Part shown: positions 1 to 8,966 of the stretch, one piece after another | How positions within the stretch are numbered: the stretch's first letter is position 1 | Layout of the letters: each line of letters begins with the position of its first letter | From: Gracilimonas sp046602855 | GTDB lineage: Bacteria; Bacteroidota; Rhodothermia; Balneolales; Balneolaceae | Direction: 5' to 3' | Assembly (NCBI RefSeq): GCF_046602855.1 | Contig: NZ_JBKINJ010000001.1 | Coordinates: 496,001 to 560,000 of the forward strand | DNA length: 64,000 bases | The notes under the pieces: model-generated | What the model was told of the DNA's origin: nothing | Databases searched by the model: none | Seen by the model: only the letters and a program-made list of their open reading frames with translations | Translations under genes and position numbers: made by a program

Positions 1-105
1 ATTCAAAAGTTCATCTACACGCTGTTCATGTGCCGCTTTTTCAGCTTTCCATTTTGCTTCGGGTATTGTTTCTCTGTTATATATATTTATTGTTTCAGTA
101 TGCAT
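1..105 (-). CDS. N-terminus of a protein cut by the window edge, possibly 3-methyladenine DNA glycosylase-like
   Basis: An open frame starts at ATG 105 on the minus strand and runs off the window after 35 codons. The pattern IPEAKWKAEKAAHEQRVDEL resembles the N-terminus of a family annotated as 3-methyladenine DNA glycosylase in Bacteroidota and actinobacteria, where an acidic x-W-x(4-6)-AH-x-x-RV stretch precedes the conserved core. That is recalled similarity over a very short stretch and the core lies outside the window. The gene is divergent from the UbiA-like gene. Confidence 0.4.
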   Translation of the reverse strand, partial: MHTETINIYNRETIPEAKWKAEKAAHEQRVDELLN

Positions 106-218
106 ACTCTAAAGATACGGAATGAAAACCGTGGATTTAAAAATTCAATTTCTAGAATTAAAGATTAGATTCAGGCTATATTTATAATTACAAATTTTCA
201 TGTGAATTGATCAGGTTA

Positions 219-1082
219 ATGTTGAGTCAGGTTCTAAACTTTTTTATTCACCTTCGCTTACACTACCAGTTTTTCATACTCTCCGGGGGATATTTATTGG
301 CAGCTTTATTTGTTGATGAAGTCAACTGGCCACAATACGGTCTTCAGTTTTTGAATGTTCATGTTTTGTTATTTGGTGGGGCCACGGTTTATAATTCCTG
401 GTGGGATAAAGATGAGGGTCCAGTCGGTGGATTAGAATCACCTCCAAAAATGCAACGCTGGATGTGGCCGGTTTCTTTGGTGATTCAGTATTTAGGCTTG
501 TATTGGGCTATATATGTCGGGTGGAATTTCGCATTAATCTATGCGATTAGTATGGTTTTATTCTGGCTCTATTCCTCACCTTTGGTACGCTGGAAGGGTA
601 AACCGATATTAAGTCTGATCGCTATTGGGGTCAGTACCGGTACAAATTCATTTTTTCTTGGATATCTCGCAGCGGGCGGCTATCCAATTACATTATATGA
701 AGATTTGATAGCCTTAGGAGTAGCCTGTCTTGTTCTGAGTTTATATCCCGTATCTCAGGTATTTCAAACGGAAGACGATATGAATAGAGGTGATGAGACC
801 TTTGCTGCTAAATATGGTTTAAAAGGCATTAAATGGTTGTTTGCTGTTTTATTCCCTTTAGGAACTGTAATATTATCAGTTACACTGGTGATTAGTAAAG
901 GTACGGCTGGATATGTCTTTGGTGGGGTCGGAAGCCTTGCTTACTTAGCAGTTCTTTATCTGGTTTTGCAGTTAGAAGGTAAGAAGAGTGAATATCCGTT
1001 GGTCATGCGGATCAAATTTTTGGCGTCACTCTCTTTTGTACTTTTTATGCTGACATGGATTGCCAGTGACCTTCTTCTTTAA
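219..1082 (+). CDS. UbiA-family prenyltransferase (integral membrane)
   Basis: Multi-pass membrane protein of about 287 residues with the two Asp-rich motifs of UbiA prenyltransferases: NSWWDKDEG near residue 60 and TEDDMNRGDE near residue 185. These bind Mg2+ and the prenyl diphosphate that is transferred to an aromatic or lipid acceptor. The acceptor cannot be named from sequence, and no quinone-pathway genes are adjacent. An in-frame TTG at 207 could also start it; the ATG at 219 is preferred for lack of a ribosome-binding site at either. Its last 38 bases overlap the convergent gene on the other strand. Confidence 0.75.
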   Translation: MLSQVLNFFIHLRLHYQFFILSGGYLLAALFVDEVNWPQYGLQFLNVHVLLFGGATVYNSWWDKDEGPVGGLESPPKMQRWMWPVSLVIQYLGLYWAIYVGWNFALIYAISMVLFWLYSSPLVRWKGKPILSLIAIGVSTGTNSFFLGYLAAGGYPITLYEDLIALGVACLVLSLYPVSQVFQTEDDMNRGDETFAAKYGLKGIKWLFAVLFPLGTVILSVTLVISKGTAGYVFGGVGSLAYLAVLYLVLQLEGKKSEYPLVMRIKFLASLSFVLFMLTWIASDLLL

Positions 1083-1482
1083 GTTGAGACTCAGCTTCTG
1101 CCAATAAGGCTCCAAAACTGAATTGTGGGTGCACAATATCATTCAGCAATGTTATAGTTACGGGCTTTTCAAGGACAGTAACATTGCCTTTGATATTCAG
1201 TTTTATATCACCGGAGTTCTTAGTACCTCGTTTTTTGATTAAGGTGACCCTGGTTCTTGAAACCTGATTCATTTGAGTAATGAATGAACCGGAAAAGGAT
1301 GTTTCAAATTCCAGATCCAAAAAAGCGTGTGTTGGTTGTTGCTCTTCTGTTATTTCTAATGTCTCTTCCAGGGATTCAGCATAGTAGATGATTTCGATTC
1401 CCAGATCAGATAGCATTTGTGCAATCTCATGTTGGGTGATCACATCTTTACTCATCACTAAACACGATTTTAATCTTTTCAT
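1045..1482 (-). CDS. Degenerate response-regulator receiver-like protein
   Basis: A stand-alone protein of about 145 residues that reads like a CheY-type receiver. A beta strand (CLVMSKD) is followed by alternating helices and strands, an Asp at the phosphoacceptor position (AFLDLEF, D56) and a Lys before Pro at the end of beta-5 (LEKP, K106). The acidic pair normally after beta-1 is missing (MSKD instead of DD/DE) and the beta-4 Thr/Ser is unclear, so phosphorylation is doubtful and it may be a pseudo-receiver. There is no output domain. ATG 1482 is chosen because AGGAGTACC lies just upstream; an ATG at 1512 is in frame without such a site. Confidence 0.55.
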   Translation of the reverse strand: MKRLKSCLVMSKDVITQHEIAQMLSDLGIEIIYYAESLEETLEITEEQQPTHAFLDLEFETSFSGSFITQMNQVSRTRVTLIKKRGTKNSGDIKLNIKGNVTVLEKPVTITLLNDIVHPQFSFGALLAEAESQLKEEGHWQSMSA

Positions 1483-1624
1483 GGTACTCCTGATTTTGTT
1501 ACAACTAATCACTGTGTTTGAATACTTATCAATGGAATGATGCTTTCTACAGATCGGTGTTATTTAAACAATCGATAACTATTAAAATGTGGTTTCTTTA
1601 CCTTTCTGTCTGATAAAAAGAGTT

Positions 1625-2251
1625 ATGAAAATGAAAGATGTTACAAAAACATTAATTACTGGTGACCTGTTAGATACCGCTTTTAACTATCAGGAGTTCA
1701 ATGAACACATAGAAGAACTATATGGTCAGAAGAGAACGACTAATGAAGATAACCGTCAGAATATGCTGGATTACACTAAAATGTACATACAGCGTTCTAA
1801 CCGTTGGGATAAGCATGGAAAACTTTCTAAAGAGCTTAAAAATAAACTGAAAGACATATCCAGAGATATGGTGTGGCTGGTTATCAATGAAGGCTGGTGT
1901 GGTGATGGGGCTCAAACCCTTCCTTTTATAGCTAAAATGGCTGAAGAAAGTGAACTTATTGAACTTAAGATTATTCTCAGAGACCAAAATCTAGAGGTCA
2001 TGGATCAGTTTTTGACTAACGGAGCCAGGTCGGTTCCGAAATTGATCGCAATTGATAAGCATACAAAAAGAGTATTGGGCACTTGGGGTCCCCGACCATA
2101 TGAAGCCAATGAGCTGTATTGGCATGCTAAGAATGATCCTGATATTCCAAATAAACGTGCTGTTGAAAGCCTTCACCTTTGGTATGCCAAAGACAAGGGC
2201 AGATCCATTCAAAAAGAATTTATCGAATTGCTTGATGCATTCGATAAGTAA
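1625..2251 (+). CDS. Thioredoxin-like family protein with a single active-site Cys
   Basis: About 208 residues with a thioredoxin-like core: a strand leading into EGWCGDGAQT (C92) and a cis-Pro loop RSVPKLI. The second active-site Cys of CxxC is replaced, giving WCGDG, as in the Thioredoxin_9-type cytoplasmic family common in Bacteroidota and Firmicutes. Classical disulfide exchange is therefore unlikely and the physiological role is unknown. ATG 1625 is preferred over a frame-open TTG/GTG region starting at 1589 because family members begin close to the KDVTKTL segment. No signal peptide is seen. Confidence 0.7.
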   Translation: MKMKDVTKTLITGDLLDTAFNYQEFNEHIEELYGQKRTTNEDNRQNMLDYTKMYIQRSNRWDKHGKLSKELKNKLKDISRDMVWLVINEGWCGDGAQTLPFIAKMAEESELIELKIILRDQNLEVMDQFLTNGARSVPKLIAIDKHTKRVLGTWGPRPYEANELYWHAKNDPDIPNKRAVESLHLWYAKDKGRSIQKEFIELLDAFDK

Positions 2252-2311
2252 ACTTTAAATCTGCTATTTTGGGTAATCTAAGTATTTTAAATCACCCTTC
2301 TCCGAATAAAC

Positions 2312-3493
2312 ATGTTAGATAAATTTCTTCGCCATATTGCACAAACCAGTGATGCGCCTTTGGGATTGGAAGTCAGTCATGCTGAAGGTCCTTATATCGA
2401 TACCACTGATGGCAGAAGATTTATTGATTTCATTTCTGGCATAGCAGTCAGCAGTTTGGGACACAGGCATCCCAAGGTAGTGGAAGCTATTCATGAACAG
2501 GTAGACAAACATCTGCATGTGATGGTATATGGTGAATTTGTACAAAAACCACAGGTTGATTTTGCGGAGCTCTTAACTTCATGTTTACCTAGCCAGTTAG
2601 AACAGATCTACTTGGTAAATTCCGGGACCGAAGCTATAGAAGGCGCTCTAAAACTAGCTAAAAAATTTACTGGGCGTACTAAGCTGATCGGCTTTAAGAA
2701 TAGTTACCATGGAGATACTCATGGCTCATTGAGTGTTACAGGCAGAGATGTCTATCGTGATCCTTACCTGCCTTTGCTACCTGATGTCTATTTTTTGGAT
2801 TTTAACTCTTTCGATAATTTAGATCTGATCGATAGTGAAACGGCTGCAGTAATAATGGAACCCATTCAGGGAGAAGGCGGAATTATCCCTGCTCAAAACA
2901 GCTGGCTGGGAGAGATCCGAAAAAGATGCAATGAAACCGGCGCTTTGCTCATATTTGATGAGATCCAAAGTGGATTTGGCCGAACAGGTAAGCTTTTTGC
3001 TTTTCAAGATTATGGAGTTGTACCGGATATTCTCTGTATTGCCAAAGCCATGGGGGGCGGCATGCCCATTGGTGGATTTTTGTCATCTAAACAGATCTTC
3101 CAAAGTTTCAAATATGACCCGCCACTAAACCACGTTACTACATTTGGAGGACATCCGGTTTCTTCCGCTGCGGCTTATGCTAATCTCAAAGAGTTACTGA
3201 ATGGTAATTATCTGGATCGTGCATTGGAGATCGAAAAGAAGATCAAGTCGAAATTACAAGGCCACGGTATAATTGAAGTTCGCGGAAAAGGAGCTATGCT
3301 TGGGTTGCAGCTGAAAAGCCGGGAGCTGACCAGAAAGGTTGTAGAAGATTGCTTCGAAAAAGACATTTTACTTGGATGGACACTTCATTCTAATACCTTA
3401 ATTCGCCTTGCCCCACCTTTAATCATAGATAATGAGTTATTGGAAGCAGTGCTGGAGACCATTTTGAATGCTGTTGAAAGGAACTCTGAATAG
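2312..3493 (+). CDS. Class-III PLP-dependent aminotransferase (acetylornithine/ornithine type)
   Basis: The 393 residues match the usual length of the fold-type I, class-III family. Visible motifs are NSGTEAIEGALKLA (residues 103-116), the aromatic stacking segment SYHGDTHG (131-138), the pyridine-N binding Asp in FDEIQSGFGRTG (D216) and the Schiff-base Lys in CIAKAMGGGMPIGG (K245). The family transfers the omega-amino group of ornithine, acetylornithine, lysine or GABA to 2-oxoglutarate. The substrate cannot be fixed from sequence. The next gene encodes a succinate-semialdehyde-type dehydrogenase, so omega-amino acid catabolism is a reasonable inference. Confidence 0.85.
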   Translation: MLDKFLRHIAQTSDAPLGLEVSHAEGPYIDTTDGRRFIDFISGIAVSSLGHRHPKVVEAIHEQVDKHLHVMVYGEFVQKPQVDFAELLTSCLPSQLEQIYLVNSGTEAIEGALKLAKKFTGRTKLIGFKNSYHGDTHGSLSVTGRDVYRDPYLPLLPDVYFLDFNSFDNLDLIDSETAAVIMEPIQGEGGIIPAQNSWLGEIRKRCNETGALLIFDEIQSGFGRTGKLFAFQDYGVVPDILCIAKAMGGGMPIGGFLSSKQIFQSFKYDPPLNHVTTFGGHPVSSAAAYANLKELLNGNYLDRALEIEKKIKSKLQGHGIIEVRGKGAMLGLQLKSRELTRKVVEDCFEKDILLGWTLHSNTLIRLAPPLIIDNELLEAVLETILNAVERNSE

Positions 3494-3644
3494 AAAGCCA
3501 GCTGCAGAGATCTGGCAATGAAAATTCGTAAATTAAAAGAAGCGAAGTATGATTTCTTTTAGTGTTTTACAGCAATAAAGATATGGAATTCCTACACTCC
3601 ACTAACCGTTTGAGAGATAAAGAAGTCAAAAGAAAAGGTATGCC

Positions 3645-5006
3645 ATGAAAACCATAAATCCCGCCACCGGACAAACTCTTAAAGAATACGAAGAAATGAA
3701 TATGGAGGATATCGATTCCATTATTCAAGGAGCGAATGAGGAGCAGAGGGAATGGAAGAAAAAAAGTTTCAATGTTAGAGCTGGTTACCTGAAGAAGATT
3801 GCCGACATTCTGAAGCAGCGAAAACATGAACTGGCTGAATTGATGGCCAAAGAAATGGGTAAACCATTGGCACAAGGTGTAAGTGAAGCTGAAAAATGTG
3901 CCTGGGTCTGTGAGTATTATGCTGAAAATGCCGAAGCTTTTCTCGATGATGATGTAATTGAAACGGATGCTAAAAAAAGCTTTGTCACATTTAATCCGCT
4001 TGGAGTGGTATTAGCGATCATGCCATGGAATTTTCCCTTCTGGCAGCTTTTTCGCTTTGCTGCACCGGCACTGATGGCAGGTAACGGAGCAATTCTGAAA
4101 CACTCCCAAAACAGTACGGGATGCGCTTTGGAGATTGAAAGTATCATACACGAAGCGGGGGTTCCAAAAGACCTTTTCAGGACAATAATTCGTGGTAAGA
4201 GCGGAATGAAAGAAGTAATACAGCATAAGGGAGTTGCAGCTGTAACACTTACCGGAAGTACCAGGGCAGGAAAGGCCGTTGCAGCCCAGGCCGGAGAAAC
4301 CCTAAAGAAAACCGTGCTCGAACTTGGGGGCAGTGATCCATATATAATTCTTGAAGATGCCGATATCAGTAGAGCGGCAGAAACTTGTGCGACGTCACGG
4401 CTAATAAATAGTGGACAGAGTTGCATTGCAGCGAAACGGTTCATAGTTACTGAAAAAGTTTATAATAAATTTGTAGAGGAATTCACCCAGATAATGAAGT
4501 CTAAAAAAGTAGGCGATCCGTTTGAGGAAGACACAGATGTTGGCCCGCAGGCCAGAGTTGATCTTAGGGATGAATTGCATGAACAAGTTCAAAAAAGCGT
4601 GGAAAATGGAGCCAAGATCACTCTAGGCGGGCAAAAGCCCGAAAGTGATGGAGCTTACTATCCTATAACCATTCTTGAAGATGTTGGGCCTGGTATGCCT
4701 GCTTACGAAGAAGAATTATTTGGTCCTGTGGCTGCAATTATTAAAGTGAAGGATGAATCTGAGGCTATTAGAGTGGCCAATGATACCATCTTTGGTCTTG
4801 GAGCTGCTGTTTTTTCTCAAGATGAAGAAAGAGCAGAACACATCGCTGCCTATGAATTGGAAGCCGGATGCTGCTTTGTGAATGAATTTGTGAAATCCGA
4901 CCCAAGACTTCCATTTGGGGGCATTAAGCAATCGGGATATGGCCGAGAACTCAGCCTTTATGGTATTCGGGAATTCGTGAACACTAAGACGGTCTATGTT
5001 AATTAA
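3645..5006 (+). CDS. NAD(P)-dependent aldehyde dehydrogenase, succinate-semialdehyde dehydrogenase type
   Basis: A 453-residue member of the ALDH superfamily, the length of the short succinate-semialdehyde dehydrogenase group. Residues seen: the oxyanion Asn in MPWNFPFWQ (N129), the general base in LELGGSDPY (E226) and the nucleophile in NSGQSCIAAKRF (C260). The cofactor-binding segment reads LKHSQN where many relatives have LKHASN. The family oxidises a semialdehyde to its acid with NAD(P)+. Together with the preceding class-III aminotransferase it could form a two-step route from an omega-amino acid; a 151-bp gap separates them, so a joint transcript is possible but not shown. Confidence 0.85.
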   Translation: MKTINPATGQTLKEYEEMNMEDIDSIIQGANEEQREWKKKSFNVRAGYLKKIADILKQRKHELAELMAKEMGKPLAQGVSEAEKCAWVCEYYAENAEAFLDDDVIETDAKKSFVTFNPLGVVLAIMPWNFPFWQLFRFAAPALMAGNGAILKHSQNSTGCALEIESIIHEAGVPKDLFRTIIRGKSGMKEVIQHKGVAAVTLTGSTRAGKAVAAQAGETLKKTVLELGGSDPYIILEDADISRAAETCATSRLINSGQSCIAAKRFIVTEKVYNKFVEEFTQIMKSKKVGDPFEEDTDVGPQARVDLRDELHEQVQKSVENGAKITLGGQKPESDGAYYPITILEDVGPGMPAYEEELFGPVAAIIKVKDESEAIRVANDTIFGLGAAVFSQDEERAEHIAAYELEAGCCFVNEFVKSDPRLPFGGIKQSGYGRELSLYGIREFVNTKTVYVN

Positions 5007-5131
5007 TGAATGATTATGTGGGTTCTATTACAGAATACTCCGCAAATTATCGGGTAAAAACCTAGTTCGTTGATTCTTATTTTATCACATACTCTCCTTA
5101 TCTTGAAATTCTAATTTAACCAAACAAAAAA

Positions 5132-6850
5132 GTGCGCATAAGACTTCAACAGCTGAATCCTACGATAGGAGATTTAACAGGAAACACAGAGCTGGTTCTA
5201 TCCGCTATGCAAAAAGCTGAAGAGGATGACATAGAACTCTTGATTTTACCGGAGCTTGTGACAACAGGATACCCTCCGATGGACCTTCTGGAGAGGGATG
5301 TTTTTCGGGAACTGATCTATAACATGAATCGAAAAATCATTGAGGCCAGCAAGAAAACGACGGTCATATTTGGTACAGTAACACAGAATTTATCAGAAAC
5401 AGGGCGCCCTTGCTACAATTCAGCTATTGTCGCAGAACATGGGGAAGAAAAGCAACGCATTCATAAAGCGTTACTACCCACCTATGACGTCTTTGATGAC
5501 CTTCGGTATTTTGAGCCGGGCAATGAATTTGAGCCGGTTTTTATTAAGGGCTTTCCGTTTGGTATCACCATCTGTGAAGATATTTGGTTCAACGATAACG
5601 ATATACAGTATCATATTTATGACAAGAATCCAGCTAAGATCCTAGCCGAAAACGGAGCGAAGGCGATCGTTAACGTTTCCGCTTCTCCTTTCAATAAAAA
5701 CAAGCCTGAAACCCGCACAAATATGTTGCAGAATCATGTCGGGCAGCTTGAAATCCCGCTATTTTATGTAAATCAGGTAGGGGCACAAACGGAATTGATT
5801 TTTGATGGAGATTCCCTCGCTTTTGACAAGACCGGAACCATTAAAGCCCGATCCAGACGATTTGATACGGATAAGGTGGACATTGATTTCAATCCTCAGA
5901 ATTACGAGGTAGAAGCGATCACCGATGTGGAGGCTAATATAGTGAATCCCCCAAAAGAGCAAGTGATGTTTGAGGGCTTGGTGTTGGGTGTTAAAGACTA
6001 TCTAAAAAAGTCAAAAGCTGCTGATACTGTTATATTGGGATTAAGCGGTGGAATTGACTCTTCACTCACCTGTGTTATAGCGACCGAGGCACTTGGTGCA
6101 GAAAATGTGAAAGCAGTTACAATGCCATCAGAGTTTTCATCCGAGGGAAGTGTAAGCGATTCTGAACGTCTGGCAAAAAACCTGGGAATTGAGCTGCTCG
6201 AGATCCCTATCAAAGATATATATGGATCGTTTACGAATGCCCTGCAATCACAATTTGAAGGAACAGGTTTTGGTGTAGCAGAGGAAAACCTTCAAAGCCG
6301 TTCAAGGGGTGTTATTCTTATGGCACTAGCCAATAAATTTGGGTACATGGTTCTGAATACCGGTAATAAATCAGAAATGGCAGTTGGCTATTGTACTCTT
6401 TACGGTGATATGGCCGGTGGACTCTCAGTGATCTCAGATATTTATAAAACCGAAGTATACGATATCTGTAGATGGTTGAATGAAGAGTATTATGAAAAAG
6501 AGGTCATTCCGGAGAATATTATCAATAAGCCGCCAAGTGCAGAGTTGCGACCGGATCAAAAAGATTCAGATTCTTTGCCGGATTATGGAACTTTAGATAG
6601 TATTCTTAGATATTACATAGAACATCAATCTTCAAGAGAGGAGATCATTAGAACCGGATTTCCCGGCGAATTGGTTGATAAAGTGATCAGATTGGTCGAT
6701 CTCAACGAGCATAAGAGATTTCAGGCACCTCCCGGATTAAAGATGTCAGTTAAGGCTTTTGGAACAGGACGGAGATGGCCTTTGGCTCAGCAATGGACGG
6801 GGCAGGAAAAGAAACTTACGGAAAACATGAATAAGTCTGTCAATGGTTAA
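5132..6850 (+). CDS. nadE: Glutamine-dependent NAD+ synthetase
   Basis: Two-domain enzyme of 572 residues catalysing the last step of NAD+ synthesis: nicotinate adenine dinucleotide plus ATP and glutamine to NAD+. The N-terminal nitrilase-like glutaminase has the Glu-Lys-Cys triad (E41, K112 in HKALLP, C148 in ITICEDIWF). The C-terminal synthetase has the PP-loop SGGIDS at 305-310 and later ends in RRWPLAQQWTG. Translation appears to start at GTG 5132, since no upstream ATG is in frame and the protein begins with the expected first beta strand. A pncB gene lies elsewhere in the window, at about 43.8 kb. Confidence 0.95.
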   Translation: MRIRLQQLNPTIGDLTGNTELVLSAMQKAEEDDIELLILPELVTTGYPPMDLLERDVFRELIYNMNRKIIEASKKTTVIFGTVTQNLSETGRPCYNSAIVAEHGEEKQRIHKALLPTYDVFDDLRYFEPGNEFEPVFIKGFPFGITICEDIWFNDNDIQYHIYDKNPAKILAENGAKAIVNVSASPFNKNKPETRTNMLQNHVGQLEIPLFYVNQVGAQTELIFDGDSLAFDKTGTIKARSRRFDTDKVDIDFNPQNYEVEAITDVEANIVNPPKEQVMFEGLVLGVKDYLKKSKAADTVILGLSGGIDSSLTCVIATEALGAENVKAVTMPSEFSSEGSVSDSERLAKNLGIELLEIPIKDIYGSFTNALQSQFEGTGFGVAEENLQSRSRGVILMALANKFGYMVLNTGNKSEMAVGYCTLYGDMAGGLSVISDIYKTEVYDICRWLNEEYYEKEVIPENIINKPPSAELRPDQKDSDSLPDYGTLDSILRYYIEHQSSREEIIRTGFPGELVDKVIRLVDLNEHKRFQAPPGLKMSVKAFGTGRRWPLAQQWTGQEKKLTENMNKSVNG

Positions 6851-6951
6851 TAAATTCGAATGATGTCGTTTTCCATTTCATGAGTAATGTTCCCAATTCA
6901 GTTCATTTATTAGTACTTTAAAGCATAATTAATAACACTACACTCATCTAC

Positions 6952-8961
6952 ATGCAAAATTTGTTACCAAAATCCATGCTCGTAATAGTCGTGTGTGTTT
7001 TTCTCTCTACGGGATTGAAAGCACAACAGGATTCAACTATCACAATAGATATTGATCAAATGCCTCTGCGGTTGTTGGATTATCAGAATCCAATGCAGGG
7101 TTTAGGAGCTGAAGAAGGGCTGAAAAAACAACCGGCCATGCAGGAATTGGATGGATTTCAAAAGGATATTATGGGTCGTATTGCTGATATCTACAAGATC
7201 CATGTGAAAGCGTTGGAAGCTCAGGTGGTAAATGATCCGCTGGAAGCTGAGAATCAGATCAACAATGCCTTGGCTGCTACTCAGAGTTTGTTGGATGAGT
7301 ATCCGGAAATAAGTGGCGACAGAAGATATAATGAGCTCTATAGGTCTGTAATTTCAGAATATCGCGAGTTTTACGGCATCAATGAGACCGGCAATGAGGC
7401 ACAAGGAGAGATCTTTACGGTTCAGCAAGAACTCTTCTCGGAAGACGATAGCTGGATGGTCGATAACTATGATTTTCCCGATGACGTAAACTTCAACAAA
7501 ACCGATGTTCCACTTATTCAGAACGATAAGGTCAATCGCCACTTGGTTTATTACACATTACGCCGACCTGAAGTTATGGAAACATGGTTAACACGTGCGG
7601 TTAAATACCAACCAATGATGCGCAGGATTTTCCGGGAAGAGGGCACTCCTGAAGAACTTACCTATCTTGCATTTATAGAGAGTGGTTTGAATCCCAAAGC
7701 ACAAAGCTGGGCTGCTGCTGTGGGTATGTGGCAGTTTATCCGTGCTACCGGATCTGTATATGGGCTTGAAGTAAATTGGTGGGTTGATGAACGCCGGGAT
7801 CCCGAAAAAGCAACACGAGCCGCTGCACGACACTTAAAAGATCTTTATAACATATGGGGCGACTGGCATTTAGCCATGGCTAACTATAACATTAGCCCTC
7901 GCGGACTAAAACGTGCGATTCGCAGAGCAGGTGGGGTAGAGGATTACTGGGCTGCCTATCCATATCTGCCAAGAGAAACTCGTGGATATGTACCAGGGTT
8001 TATTGCAACTACCATGATCGGTATGAATCCTGAAGAATTTGGTTTTCAGAAGTCATATGCGGGCGAAGCTTACTCTTATGAGGTAGTTGAAGTTGAAGGA
8101 CTGATGGAGTTGACAGATCTGGCAAATGCTGCCGGAATTACCGTTGAAGAATTGAAAGATTATAATCCTGAGCTGTTACGTTGGGCAACACCTCCGGGTA
8201 ACAAATATCCTCTGAAGATTCCAAGTAATGTAAATAAGCAGAAGTTTTTAGCAGCTTACAATGAGATCCCTAAAGATAATCGCAGTCAAAATATCACCAT
8301 GCATACTGTTCGACGCGGCGAGTCGTTAGGTATAATTGCCAGAAAATATGGAACTACGGTTGCCGGTCTTTATGGATCGAATGAAAGTCTGTCCAGTACC
8401 ATTTATCCGGGTCAGAAGCTTGTTGTGCCTTTGCCAAGGGGAAGTGCTTCACAGATCTCAGCTAATCAGCCTACCAATCAGCAACGCAGTGTTAACACCA
8501 GCAGAAGAACATCCAGAACAGCATCTGCACCTGCCAATACAACTCCGGTCACATATAAAGTTAAAACCGGTGATACGGTCGGTCATATTGCAGAGTGGTT
8601 TGACGTACGCGCCTGGAATGTAAGAAGTTGGAATGGGATAGGAAATACGATCCGCGTTGGGCAAGGCCTAACGATCCATGTTCCTGACAGCAGATTATCA
8701 CACTATTCAAAAATTGATGATATGAGCTACGCCGAGAAGCAGGAAATAGAAAGAAAACAGCGTAGAGGTGAAAATATCTTCATTGCATCAGCATCAACAG
8801 GGACTGATGGGAATTATACAACCTACACAGTTCGCAGGAATGATACTCTGAGTGAGATCGCTGAAAGCTTTGGTATGGGTCTCAGTGAGCTCAGAAGGCT
8901 GAACAATATTAGCGGAAACCAAATTTATGTAGGTCAGACACTACGTATTTCAGCCAACTAA
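6952..8961 (+). CDS. mltD: LysM-containing membrane-associated lytic transglycosylase (MltD-like)
   Basis: Secreted peptidoglycan lyase of 669 residues. A signal peptide ends near FLSTGLKAQ, followed by about 170 residues of linker and an SLT catalytic domain. The catalytic Glu is in LAFIESGLNP (E243), and the domain continues with AVGMWQFI and MANYNISPRG. Three LysM peptidoglycan-binding repeats follow at about 449-492, 534-576 and 623-668. This domain order is that of MltD/DNLP-type enzymes, which cleave the MurNAc-GlcNAc bond to give 1,6-anhydro ends. The stop is only 5 bp from the start of the S41 protease, suggesting co-transcription. Confidence 0.92.
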   Translation: MQNLLPKSMLVIVVCVFLSTGLKAQQDSTITIDIDQMPLRLLDYQNPMQGLGAEEGLKKQPAMQELDGFQKDIMGRIADIYKIHVKALEAQVVNDPLEAENQINNALAATQSLLDEYPEISGDRRYNELYRSVISEYREFYGINETGNEAQGEIFTVQQELFSEDDSWMVDNYDFPDDVNFNKTDVPLIQNDKVNRHLVYYTLRRPEVMETWLTRAVKYQPMMRRIFREEGTPEELTYLAFIESGLNPKAQSWAAAVGMWQFIRATGSVYGLEVNWWVDERRDPEKATRAAARHLKDLYNIWGDWHLAMANYNISPRGLKRAIRRAGGVEDYWAAYPYLPRETRGYVPGFIATTMIGMNPEEFGFQKSYAGEAYSYEVVEVEGLMELTDLANAAGITVEELKDYNPELLRWATPPGNKYPLKIPSNVNKQKFLAAYNEIPKDNRSQNITMHTVRRGESLGIIARKYGTTVAGLYGSNESLSSTIYPGQKLVVPLPRGSASQISANQPTNQQRSVNTSRRTSRTASAPANTTPVTYKVKTGDTVGHIAEWFDVRAWNVRSWNGIGNTIRVGQGLTIHVPDSRLSHYSKIDDMSYAEKQEIERKQRRGENIFIASASTGTDGNYTTYTVRRNDTLSEIAESFGMGLSELRRLNNISGNQIYVGQTLRISAN

Positions 8962-8966
8962 ATTAT

